Assembly (NCBI GenBank): GCA_023230485.1
Contig: JALNXG010000102.1
Coordinates: 1 to 8,843, forward strand
DNA length: 8,843 nt
Origin: Melioribacteraceae bacterium
GTDB lineage: Bacteria > Bacteroidota > Ignavibacteria > Ignavibacteriales > Melioribacteraceae
Direction of reading: 5' to 3'
In this document: positions 1-5,566 of the stretch, one piece after another
How the letters are laid out: each line of letters begins with the position of its first letter
Numbering within the stretch: position 1 is the stretch's first letter
Made by a program: the position numbers and the translations under genes
The notes under the pieces: model-generated
What the model was told of the DNA's origin: nothing
The model's database searches: none
What the model saw: the letters and a program-made list of their open reading frames with translations, nothing else

Positions 1-121
1 ATTTTTCAGGAACACGTTCTATCTCCGAAATAAGTTGTAACGTCCAGTTGAACTTCTTTTTAACATCTTGATTTAGAGTTGCGTAAAAGTCAAGATAGTA
101 GTTCTTATAGTAGAATATGTT
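1..121 (-). CDS. RelE/HigB-family (Gp49-like) toxin, N-terminal part, runs off the left edge
   Basis: The minus strand from base 121 to 1 is open and reads FYYKNYYLDFY, then ATLNQDVKKKFNWTLQLI, then SEIERVPEK. This is the N-terminal pattern of phage-derived Gp49-like toxins (PF05973, RelE/ParE superfamily): a first beta strand with FYKNYxLDFY, then a helical hairpin ending in an ERVPEK-type turn. Family members are ribosome-dependent mRNA interferases of about 100-120 residues, usually followed by an HTH antitoxin (higBA order). The catalytic C-terminal strands and any antitoxin would lie left of base 1. A TAACTTTG promoter element sits about 30 bases upstream. Oddity: an in-frame TGA occurs at 124-122 and no ATG, GTG or TTG lies in frame after it. 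The start is therefore non-canonical (ATA at 118-116), or the 5' end has suffered an indel. The family call is fairly firm from the motif; function is uncertain. Confidence 0.7.
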
Positions 122-300
122 TCAGACAAATTTTTTCTTTCACCACGCAAAGTTAGCTATTTAGTGAACATTAAAAAAATATTTTAATAAATTTTCTTTA
201 TGGCATTTTTTTAATAGCATTGGCGCTAATGGGCATTATATAATTTGTGGTGGACGTTAAAAGACAGATCTTTCTGCCCAAAGTGATTTATATTTCATAC
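122..300. other. Intergenic region with a near-perfect palindrome
   Basis: No convincing gene is visible here. The stretch contains the promoter element listed at 148-155 and a short palindrome at 218-231 (CATTGGCGCTAATG, one non-complementary pair) with flanking TAAT/ATTA arms. On the minus strand, the part after the small ORF stop at 301 contains TTTTAACGTCCACC around 250-265, which could be a degenerate member of the spacer motifs seen elsewhere. The palindrome is not followed by a clear T-run, so I do not call a terminator. Confidence 0.35.
148..155 (-). promoter_or_regulatory. Candidate Bacteroidetes -7 element for the toxin gene
   Basis: On the minus strand this reads TAACTTTG, an exact match to the Bacteroidetes -7 consensus TAnnTTTG. 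Transcription would begin near base 141, about 20-25 bases before the toxin reading frame. No TTTG-type -33 element is visible at the expected distance, so only half of the promoter is supported. Confidence 0.4.
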
Positions 301-426
301 CTACGGCAGACAAGTGGAACTAAAATGTTCATATTCAGACCAGAACATGCCATAGACTATATATTCTTTTTTAGGGTCGAGCATTTTAATTAAATTATTT
401 TTCACAAAACTATTTATTGAATCCAT
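301..426 (-). CDS. Possible small ORF or truncated gene, 41 residues
   Basis: Starting at the ATG at 426, 17 bases after the stop of the two-TM protein gene, the minus strand encodes 41 residues beginning MDSINSFVKNNLIKMLDP and continuing KKEYIVYGMFWSEYEHF, ending at TAG (303-301). Composition and codon choice resemble the neighbouring AT-rich genes, and the protein has a plausible helix followed by a strand. I do not recognise it. It could be a genuine small protein translated from the same transcript as its upstream neighbour, or the surviving N-terminus of a longer cassette gene cut by the TAG. No Shine-Dalgarno sequence is visible. It may also be chance, because short ORFs are common in AT-rich DNA. 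Confidence 0.3.
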   Translation of the reverse strand: MDSINSFVKNNLIKMLDPKKEYIVYGMFWSEYEHFSSTCLP

Positions 427-443
427 ATTTGATTTATAGGTTT

Positions 444-1070
444 CTATTTGTCTTTATTTTCAGAACCAAATGCCTTTTTAAAAATGGATTTTAAAAACCC
501 ATAAAAAGCCGCAACAGTATAGAAGAATACTGTAGCTCCAGCAATACTTGAAAAAGTAGTAATTATTTTAGGTATTTTATCGGATGGTATATTGCCAAGT
601 GATATAAATATTACTATTAAGACAGAAATAGGAATTAGTCTTAACAACAACTCTTTGATCAATGTTTTGTAGGACATGGTCGTATCGTAAGATGAAAGTT
701 GTTTTAATAGTGCAATATTTATAATGGAATGATCATTTTCTAATTTTGAGGCATCATTTCGATTATCATCTATTGTAGTTTTATCAATCTGCTGGTTTAA
801 ATTTTTTACATTATTTTTCGGCAATTGATCGGCCGTGGAGATATTTACCTCAAAACCTTTTGATTTAGTTAATGGACTTTGCTGTCTTTCATGACTTTCT
901 ATTTGTATTTCGTGCTCATTTTCAATCATGAAATTATCTAGAAATTTAGACTCAAATTCATCCTTTTCCTTTTGAATCAATGAGTTATAGTGTGTTTTTA
1001 ATTCCAATGAATCTGAACTGGATATTTTACCCTCAGCAATTAGTTTGTTAACTTTTTCTATAAAGTTCAT
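444..1070 (-). CDS. Hypothetical protein with two C-terminal membrane segments
   Basis: I do not recognise this 208-residue protein. I chose the ATG at 1070 (MNFIEKVNKLI). The frame stays open to a TTG at 1106, but the extra twelve residues would be an AT-rich leader. Residues 1-45 look alpha-helical and charged, with a coiled-coil look (KVNKLIAEGKI, QKEKDEFESKF). Residues 50-125 are polar, Asn/Ser/Gln-rich and probably disordered. Two hydrophobic segments follow at about 144-160 (LLLRLIPISVLIVIFISLG) and 169-193 (including AGATVFFYTVAAFYGFL), and the protein ends in a lysine-rich tail (KSIFKKAF). There is no signal peptide, so it is most likely an inner-membrane protein with a long cytosolic N-terminal region. 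It starts 58 bases after the lipoprotein gene stop on the same strand, so co-transcription is plausible. Confidence 0.7.
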   Translation of the reverse strand: MNFIEKVNKLIAEGKISSSDSLELKTHYNSLIQKEKDEFESKFLDNFMIENEHEIQIESHERQQSPLTKSKGFEVNISTADQLPKNNVKNLNQQIDKTTIDDNRNDASKLENDHSIINIALLKQLSSYDTTMSYKTLIKELLLRLIPISVLIVIFISLGNIPSDKIPKIITTFSSIAGATVFFYTVAAFYGFLKSIFKKAFGSENKDK

Positions 1071-1128
1071 ATTTTTAATTATTAGGTAATTGGGAGAATG
1101 ATACAACCAAATATTCGTACAATACTAT

Positions 1129-2304
1129 TTAATAAATCTTTTTTTGATTTTTTAACATGCAATCTTCCCTGATTTTAATGAATTTGGGCTTTTCACCTAA
1201 ATTAGGATCAGTCATAATTTCTTTGTAAGAGAAGTTATCCAGTAATTTTGTTATCATGCATTCACAAAAACCATCGACATCAATTAATTGCTTAAATTCA
1301 TCATACCCTTCTTGAGCTTTGATAGCATTCTTAAATACTTCGATACCAGCTTTCTTTTGCTCTATAGAAGAAATAGTTATATTTTTCTTACTGTCCGTAA
1401 GATTATTTGTAATACACTCTGCTGTGATAGACTTAACGTTTGGTAAATTAAAAAATTCAATGGATTTTGTATAAAAATCGGATTCTGTACTAAATGTTTC
1501 ATTAAGAAAGTTTAAATCTGTGGAATTAAATTTTTCTCCAAGTTTATCAGCAAAACAGTTGCAATATTCCTCAACTTTAATAAGGTCATTCATGTTTTCA
1601 TTATTCATATAATCAATACAAGGATTGACAATTAATGATCTACGTACGGATTTGCCATCAAGAAAAATAATGTTTTCAAGAGTGTCTGCTTCGTTTCCTT
1701 CAACACCGTTTATCGAAATTATTACCTTGTTAATATCATTTTCAATGTCTTGTGTGTTTATTAACAAAGAGAACGTTTTATCGTCGATATCAATGAAATA
1801 AATAAGACCATATCGTAATGTGATTGGGTCTTTTATTATTGTAATAGTTTTTATAAATCTATATGGATATTTCCCTCCAAAGTATCCTTTGTGGTTTCCC
1901 ATAACACGATACATATAACCTGCCCCATCTAGTGAGTTTTCTTTTTGTTTTATATCGAGTAAAAGTGTATTAAATAATGTTTCAGTTAGTTTATGTTGAA
2001 GTGGTTTTATTAAAATGTTTTCTTCCTCACCTAATTCACCTATACTTAAAAAAAAGGTAATATCGTCACTATTTAATAGACCTTCAATTGTTTCGTCAAA
2101 GTACTCCATATTTCGATCTAAGATACCTGAGTTCAATAATTTTTTTAAATAGTAATTATAAGTGTCTTTTGTAACTTTCAAATATTCTTTTGAACATACA
2201 AACTGCGGAGACTTGTTTACATTATTATTGTCGCTGCTGTTTTGGGCTGTACAGCCATTTGTAAAAGAAAATGTAATAATTAATATGACTATAAATAATT
2301 TCAT
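1129..2304 (-). CDS. Hypothetical lipoprotein with a duplicated CxC...C module
   Basis: The 391-residue product starts with a lipoprotein signal peptide (MKLFIVILIITFSFTNGC, lipidated Cys18), followed by an Asn/Ser-rich linker. It is therefore expected on the periplasmic or outer-membrane surface. Residues 35-120 are mostly helical; residues 145-225 look beta-rich. The C-terminal third holds two copies of one module. Copy 1 is YCNCFADKLGEKF with Cys248 and Cys250, plus a later Cys297 in ITAEC. Copy 2 is FCECMITKLLDNF with Cys347 and Cys349, plus Cys382 in IREDC. The shared pattern [FY]CxC[FM]xxKLxxxF...C suggests small helical modules stabilised by disulfides or binding metal. I do not know the family. 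The gene begins 14 bases after the 89-aa gene ends, so the two probably form one operon with the two-TM gene downstream. Confidence 0.75.
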   Translation of the reverse strand: MKLFIVILIITFSFTNGCTAQNSSDNNNVNKSPQFVCSKEYLKVTKDTYNYYLKKLLNSGILDRNMEYFDETIEGLLNSDDITFFLSIGELGEEENILIKPLQHKLTETLFNTLLLDIKQKENSLDGAGYMYRVMGNHKGYFGGKYPYRFIKTITIIKDPITLRYGLIYFIDIDDKTFSLLINTQDIENDINKVIISINGVEGNEADTLENIIFLDGKSVRRSLIVNPCIDYMNNENMNDLIKVEEYCNCFADKLGEKFNSTDLNFLNETFSTESDFYTKSIEFFNLPNVKSITAECITNNLTDSKKNITISSIEQKKAGIEVFKNAIKAQEGYDEFKQLIDVDGFCECMITKLLDNFSYKEIMTDPNLGEKPKFIKIREDCMLKNQKKIY

Positions 2305-2318
2305 AATGAAATATTTAG

Positions 2319-2588
2319 TTAATAATTGTAAGTTTCATGCTTGATGAATTTTTCTCCATTAATTAATATCGAATTTTCATTGAGATTATGAATAAGACCG
2401 GAACTATTTTGGGCTGAAAAGTGAGAAATACTGTTGTCGATGATTAAAATTTGTATTTCTTCCTGTTTAATAAAAACGTTTGCTTTAAATTCCCATTCAA
2501 ACAAAAAAGTATCAGATTTATTAACGACACTATTTATCCTAATTATTTCAGAGGTTTTTTCGTTTTCCCAAGTGCCAGAATAGTCCAT
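2319..2588 (-). CDS. Small hypothetical protein, beta-rich
   Basis: This encodes 89 residues starting MDYSGTWENEKTSEIIRI. Hydrophobic and polar residues alternate through most of the length (TFLFEWEFKANVFI, IQILIID, SILINGEKFIKH), pointing to an all-beta fold. The YSGTWENE opening is loosely reminiscent of lipocalin-like small barrels, but I do not claim that family. There is no signal peptide, membrane segment or cysteine. The ATG at 2588 lies two bases from a CCTTAAA block that belongs to the repeated spacer, so there is no room for a normal ribosome binding site. The stop lies 14 bases before the lipoprotein gene. The IS element sits about 75 bases upstream and may have separated this gene from an older promoter. 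Confidence 0.6.
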   Translation of the reverse strand: MDYSGTWENEKTSEIIRINSVVNKSDTFLFEWEFKANVFIKQEEIQILIIDNSISHFSAQNSSGLIHNLNENSILINGEKFIKHETYNY

Positions 2589-2590
2589 AT

Positions 2591-2646
2591 TTTAAGGTAT
2601 ATGTTTTATATATTGTGTTATTTCTCTATTATGCATTGTTGTAAAC
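2591..2646 (-). repeat. Cassette-type spacer repeat S2
   Basis: Read on the minus strand, the spacer opens with GTTTACAAC (2646-2638), continues into AATGCATAATAG, and closes with ATATACCTTAAA next to the ATG of the 89-aa gene. Both ends match the spacer at 5509-5561. On the plus strand the left ends are TTTAAGGTATAT and TTTAAGGCATAT, the right ends are TTATGCATTG and TTATGCACTG, and their spans are 48 and 51 bases. Before the IS inserted, this motif began 18 bases after the stop of the orphan gene now ending at 3978. I interpret it as an attC-like site, but a simple dispersed repeat is also possible. Confidence 0.45.
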
Positions 2647-2662
2647 AGTTTTAATAATCATC

Positions 2663-2671
2663 ATCTATTGC
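2663..2671 (+). repeat. IS target-site duplication, left copy
   Basis: ATCTATTGC directly precedes the left inverted repeat and is identical to bases 3976-3984 after the right one. It includes CTA, which read on the minus strand is a duplicate of the TAG stop codon of the orphan gene at 4505-3978. Confidence 0.95.
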
Positions 2672-2690
2672 CACTAGTGTCTCGTTAAAA
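2672..2690 (+). repeat. IS left terminal inverted repeat
   Basis: CACTAGTGTCTCGTTAAAA matches the reverse complement of bases 3957-3975 at 18 of 19 positions; the single difference is G versus C at position 6. Confidence 0.95.
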
Positions 2691-2708
2691 TATTAAATCG
2701 TTCTTTGA

Positions 2709-2716
2709 TAAATTTG
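2709..2716 (+). promoter_or_regulatory. Candidate -7 element of the transposase promoter
   Basis: TAAATTTG matches the Bacteroidetes TAnnTTTG -7 consensus and lies about 50 bases upstream of the likely transposase ATG. No good -33 element is seen at 17-23 bases upstream, so expression is probably weak, as is usual for insertion sequences. Confidence 0.3.
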
Positions 2717-2762
2717 ATAATCAATAATTTGTAGTGGTTTTTCTTGCGTGACGATTTCAGGA

Positions 2763-3962
2763 ATGTTTCATTTGCAGCAAATTTTGCTAAAGATGAATCA
2801 AGGGAAATACGTATTTGCTCAGATCACTGATTTTCTGCCACAAAGGGTTTTTGATCGGTTTGTACAAAAGCACAAAGGCAACAAACATATTCGAACATTC
2901 ACCTGTTGGAATCAGATGCTCTGTATGGTATTTGGACAACTTACCAATCGTGATAGTCTTCGAGATTTAATAGTTACCCTGGATGCGCACAAAGGCAAAG
3001 CATATCATTTGGGACTTGGGTCAGGTGTAAAACTCGCAACACTCGCACAAGCTAATATTCGAAGAGATTACAGGATTTACGAAGAATTTGCTTATCATCT
3101 CATTGACTATGCCCGTAGAGTTTGTGCATGCAGTGACTTTGATGTAAAGGTGGATGGCAATGTATATGCATTCGATTCAACAACAATTGATCTTTGTTTG
3201 AGCGTATTTTGGTGGGCTGAGTTTCGAAAAGCAAAAGGAGGCATAAAGATGCACACCCTTTATGATGTTAAAACTCAAATACCCAGTTTTGTATACATTA
3301 CCAATGCCTCTGTCAATGATGTGAATGCAATGGATCACATCCCTTATGAAGGCGGTAGCTATTACATTTTTGATCGAGGGTATAATGATTTTGAACGTCT
3401 ATATAGGATACAAAAACTCGAAGCCTTTTTTGTGCTCAGGGCAAGGGACAACCTGAAATTCAACAGGATATATACTCAAGAGATTGAAAAGGGATTGGGT
3501 GTTAAATTTGATCAGATTGGAACATTTAGCAACCAAAAGTCCTTTTCTCGATACCCAGAGAAGCTGCGTAGGATCAAGTACTATGACAGCGAGACAAATG
3601 TTGAGTTTGTGTTTCTAACAAACAACATTGAACTGTCTTCTATTGAAATAGCTATTCTCTACAAGAATCGTTGGCAAGTGGAATTGTTTTTCAAATGGAT
3701 AAAACAACACTTGAAAGTGAAAAGCTTCTGGGGTCACACTCCAAATGCTGTAAAGACTCAACTCTATTGTGCGATTATCAGCTACTGCCTAGTCGCAATT
3801 ATTGGCAAAGAGCTGAAAATTGATAGATCAACCTACGAAATATTACAGATTCTAGGCATTTCTTTACTAGACAAAACACCTGTAAAAGAACTACTTACAA
3901 AATGCAATTATCAAAATGTCAATGAACTAAATTGTAAACAACTATCATTCAGCCTCTTTTAA
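2763..3962 (+). CDS. IS4-family transposase (DUF4372 N-terminal domain, DDE)
   Basis: This is the DDE transposase that cuts and pastes the surrounding element. The frame is open from a GTG at 2748 (404 residues); I use the ATG at 2763. The ATG at 2793 (MNQGKYVFAQ) is also possible, because many relatives begin there. Numbered from the GTG, residues 17-90 match the DUF4372 region (GKYVFAQITDFLP, FTCWNQMLCMVFGQLTNRDS). The catalytic triad is Asp143 (AFDSTTIDL), Asp209 (YYIFDRGYNDF) and Glu312. The last lies in an exact IS4 signature Y-(2)-R-(3)-E-(6)-K: Tyr305, Arg308, Glu312, Lys319 in YKNRWQVELFFKWIK. All key residues are present and the length is normal. The TAA stop lies inside the right inverted repeat. 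It is the only long plus-strand gene in the AT-rich part. Confidence 0.95.
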   Translation: MFHLQQILLKMNQGKYVFAQITDFLPQRVFDRFVQKHKGNKHIRTFTCWNQMLCMVFGQLTNRDSLRDLIVTLDAHKGKAYHLGLGSGVKLATLAQANIRRDYRIYEEFAYHLIDYARRVCACSDFDVKVDGNVYAFDSTTIDLCLSVFWWAEFRKAKGGIKMHTLYDVKTQIPSFVYITNASVNDVNAMDHIPYEGGSYYIFDRGYNDFERLYRIQKLEAFFVLRARDNLKFNRIYTQEIEKGLGVKFDQIGTFSNQKSFSRYPEKLRRIKYYDSETNVEFVFLTNNIELSSIEIAILYKNRWQVELFFKWIKQHLKVKSFWGHTPNAVKTQLYCAIISYCLVAIIGKELKIDRSTYEILQILGISLLDKTPVKELLTKCNYQNVNELNCKQLSFSLF

Positions 3963-3975
3963 CGAGACAGTAGTG
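3957..3975 (+). repeat. IS right terminal inverted repeat
   Basis: TTTTAACGAGACAGTAGTG is the reverse complement of the left end with one mismatch. It contains the last Phe codon end and the TAA stop of the transposase. Confidence 0.95.
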
Positions 3976-3984
3976 ATCTATTGC
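3976..3984 (+). repeat. IS target-site duplication, right copy
   Basis: ATCTATTGC directly follows the right inverted repeat and duplicates 2663-2671. On the minus strand it contains the TAG stop (3980-3978) of the neighbouring orphan gene, so the insertion left that reading frame complete. Confidence 0.95.
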
Positions 3985-4505
3985 AATGGATTGAAATTAT
4001 CTATATTGTTTTGATACCAAAGTATAAACTCGTTGTAGGATTTAACTCCAGCGTTTAGTTTTTCTTCTTTTTTTTCTGTAAGACCTTCAATAAAAAGATT
4101 TAATGCAGGTATTATCTTAGTAGAATACATAATTGGTAGGTCGGAATTACTTTCCCTTAGATAGTCTAAGTCGATTTTTTTCGCACTTATATATGCTTTT
4201 TTGGACAAGTTTATCATTTCCATGCGAGTTTCTTTTAGTTCATCATTTTCGATAACTGTGAATCCATGTTTTTCAAATAAATCCAATAATTTATTCGAAT
4301 CATACGATGCTTTTTCCCATAAAATGTAGTTATCTGATTTAGAATGTTGTTGAAGCGATAATTCTGACTTTTCAAAAAAATATTTCTCAATAATACCAAT
4401 GCTTTCGCCTGAATCGTCACCTACTCTTATTGCTTCATTTGCAGCAAATAGCATAGCAATACTAATAACGATAATACTGATAATTATTTTAACTATTTTT
4501 TTCAT
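3978..4505 (-). CDS. Hypothetical secreted or membrane-anchored helical protein
   Basis: I do not recognise this protein of about 175 residues. I chose the ATG at 4505 (MKKIVKIIISIIVISIAML); a TTG at 4511 would add two residues (MV). The start has a typical signal or anchor layout: two lysines, a hydrophobic stretch of about 18 residues, then AANEAIRV, which could be a signal peptidase I site. The mature part is mostly charged amphipathic helix (NKLLDLFEKHGF, LKETRMEMINLSKKAYISAKKI, FIEGLTEKKEEKLNAGVKSYNEF) without cysteines, so a helical bundle facing the periplasm is likely. Its TAG stop lies inside the target duplication of the IS, so the C-terminus (NFNPLQ) is native. A candidate promoter and a long hairpin lie upstream. 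Confidence 0.7.
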   Translation of the reverse strand: MKKIVKIIISIIVISIAMLFAANEAIRVGDDSGESIGIIEKYFFEKSELSLQQHSKSDNYILWEKASYDSNKLLDLFEKHGFTVIENDELKETRMEMINLSKKAYISAKKIDLDYLRESNSDLPIMYSTKIIPALNLFIEGLTEKKEEKLNAGVKSYNEFILWYQNNIDNFNPLQ

Positions 4506-4532
4506 CACCAATCAGGTATTTATGAGTTTTTT

Positions 4533-4592
4533 CAAAATTGCTTACAACGTTCTGTGGCAATGGTTTGTGCCGCAGTATTATCACCAATTTTG
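4533..4592 (-). repeat. 60-base imperfect hairpin upstream of the orphan gene
   Basis: Two paired arm blocks are visible: CAAAATTG (4533-4540) with CAATTTTG (4585-4592), and CTGTGGCA (4552-4559) with TGCCGCAG (4568-4575, one mismatch). They enclose an 8-base loop and are separated by unpaired bulges that contain TTACAAC. Two stem blocks separated by an internal bulge is the general shape of a folded attC site. It would also lie in the 5' leader of the gene at 4505 if the promoter at 4610-4640 is real. Confidence 0.5.
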
Positions 4593-4680
4593 TTAATATG
4601 TACCATGCGTAAATATACAATTATTTGTCTTATTACCAATTAATTGCGGTATGAACTATGATCCGCTGTCATGCATCGTT
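4540..4680 (-). repeat. Structured spacer S3 between DUF2971 and orphan genes
   Basis: Read on the minus strand, the spacer starts directly after the DUF2971 stop with AAAACGATGCATGACAGCGG. It has a small GCGG...CCGC hairpin (4666-4646) and ends with AACGTTGTAAGC (last nine bases 4548-4540). Its first part shares the TGCAT core with the other spacers. Its GTTGTAAGC end is identical to that of the spacer at 6658-6743, and in both cases lies about 30-35 bases before the next gene's ATG. The 141-base span is within the range known for long attC sites. The outer arms are only weakly complementary. Confidence 0.35.
4610..4640 (-). promoter_or_regulatory. Candidate promoter for the orphan gene at 4505-3978
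   Basis: On the minus strand ATTGG (4640-4636) serves as a -33 element. The TATATTTA block (4617-4610), one mismatch from TAnnTTTG, lies 19 bases beyond the TTG, which is a normal Bacteroidetes spacing. Transcription would start near 4603, giving a leader of roughly 100 bases that contains the hairpin at 4533-4592. Confidence 0.4.
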
Positions 4681-4684
4681 TTTT

Positions 4685-5488
4685 TTAATAATATGGTTTC
4701 TTTTGCATCAGCGAAGGTTGTAAGTCTAGTGTATACCCTAAGTCTTTTATTTGTAATTCTATTTCCTTTTGTTCATTTTCACCTAAAGTAGGCGGAAAGT
4801 AAACCTTGTCAATAAGTGTTTCAATATTTACTCCGATAAACATCCCGATGCGATTATCTTTTTTATTCCAATAATTTTCTCCTTGATAATACTGGGCATC
4901 CTTAACAGTATGGAATAATCTAAATTCATTTTCGCTTTTAAATTCAACTCTTTTATGTATAAAAGTTGTAAAAGAATTTACTGATGAGACAGGATAATCA
5001 ATTTCATGATAATATATTTCGTTGTCAAAATCAATGTATCTGACTTTACTTGGATTAATTGATTCTTTTGTGTCAGTAAATGAATTAAGAAGTCGTTGCG
5101 GACTTGTCTGCACGGCAACACCCTCGTTTGTCTTTAAATAGAGTCTCCACATTGCATCAGATTCATGATTATTAATATGCCAGCAATTGATAACTGTACT
5201 AATTCTTGTTATTTTGTTGAAATCAATTGTTGTGGATTCCCATTCTTTAAATTTTTCAGTCTCAAATGGAGTATTATAAATATCACAAATTTGTTTGAAA
5301 CTGGTAGGTCTATATTCAACTTCTTTTCTTGGAATAGTACCCTCAAAAGGATCAGAAAACTTGTCCGCTCTACAAAAAAATAATGATTCTGTTTCAAGCA
5401 ATGATATGAACTTATGAAAATCCATATAGCGCCATAATATTGCGTTTGACTCTATTGGTATTAAATAATCATGATTTTCTATTGCCAT
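4685..5488 (-). CDS. DUF2971 domain protein
   Basis: This 267-residue cytosolic protein matches the DUF2971 family (PF11185) over nearly its whole length. Visible hallmarks are LWRYMDFHKFISLLETESLFFCRADKF in two parts: the LWRYMDFHKF start and the SLFFCRADKFSDPFEGT block (Arg40, Asp46, Glu49). Then come CWHINNHESDAMWRLY (His104, Glu109, Trp114), and HKRVEFKSENEFR (residues 178-190, Glu187, Arg190). The biochemical function of DUF2971 is not established to my knowledge. The conserved Arg, His and Glu residues suggest an enzyme rather than a structural protein, and the family is often found as a solitary gene in variable regions. No signal peptide or membrane segment is present. A -7 element lies 39 bases upstream inside spacer S1. 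The gene stands alone between two structured spacers, as expected for a cassette. Confidence 0.85.
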   Translation of the reverse strand: MAIENHDYLIPIESNAILWRYMDFHKFISLLETESLFFCRADKFSDPFEGTIPRKEVEYRPTSFKQICDIYNTPFETEKFKEWESTTIDFNKITRISTVINCWHINNHESDAMWRLYLKTNEGVAVQTSPQRLLNSFTDTKESINPSKVRYIDFDNEIYYHEIDYPVSSVNSFTTFIHKRVEFKSENEFRLFHTVKDAQYYQGENYWNKKDNRIGMFIGVNIETLIDKVYFPPTLGENEQKEIELQIKDLGYTLDLQPSLMQKKPYY

Positions 5489-5508
5489 GTCGGTTTATTT
5501 AAATGTTC

Positions 5509-5561
5509 TTTAAGGCATATATGTTACAAAGTTAAAGGCACATGCTTTGTTATGCACTGCC
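5509..5561 (-). repeat. Cassette-type spacer repeat S1 with inverted arms
   Basis: On the plus strand the site reads GGCATATATGTTACAAAG (5514-5531), then 13 bases, then CTTTGTTATGCACTGCC (5545-5561). The inner blocks ACAAAG/CTTTGT and outer blocks GGCA/TGCC are complementary, with unpaired spacers of 8 and 7 bases between them, giving a two-stem fold. On the minus strand it begins five bases after the stop of the gene at 6046-5567. Its ends match S2 at 2591-2646. Read on the plus strand it is followed by CCTTTTTT and could act as a terminator, but no plus-strand gene precedes it. Confidence 0.5.
5527..5534 (-). promoter_or_regulatory. Candidate -7 element for the DUF2971 gene
   Basis: The minus strand reads TAACTTTG, an exact TAnnTTTG match, giving a start near 5520 and a leader of about 32 bases. 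The element overlaps the inner arm of spacer S1. No TTG is found at the -33 distance. Confidence 0.4.
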
Positions 5562-5566
5562 CTTTT

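Larger units (their letters stand above)
2672..3975 (+). mobile_element. Complete IS4-family insertion sequence, 1304 bp
   Basis: The element is bounded by 19-bp terminal inverted repeats, CACTAGTGTCTCGTTAAAA at the left and its reverse complement with one mismatch (position 6) at the right. It is flanked by a 9-bp direct duplication (ATCTATTGC). It contains one full-length DDE transposase gene and nothing else. Near-identical ends, an exact target duplication and an undamaged gene indicate a recent and potentially active insertion. The 9-bp duplication and the transposase motifs place it in the IS4 family. Confidence 0.95.

Noticed and set aside
2451..2654. Plus-strand frame of 67 residues crossing the 89-aa gene and spacer S2
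   Set aside because: It starts inside a plausible minus-strand gene, is Phe/Ile/Cys-rich as expected for the reverse of AT-rich coding DNA, and runs across the repeat.
5165..5383. Plus-strand frame inside the DUF2971 gene
   Set aside because: It lies entirely within a well-supported minus-strand gene and reads as an anticodon shadow.
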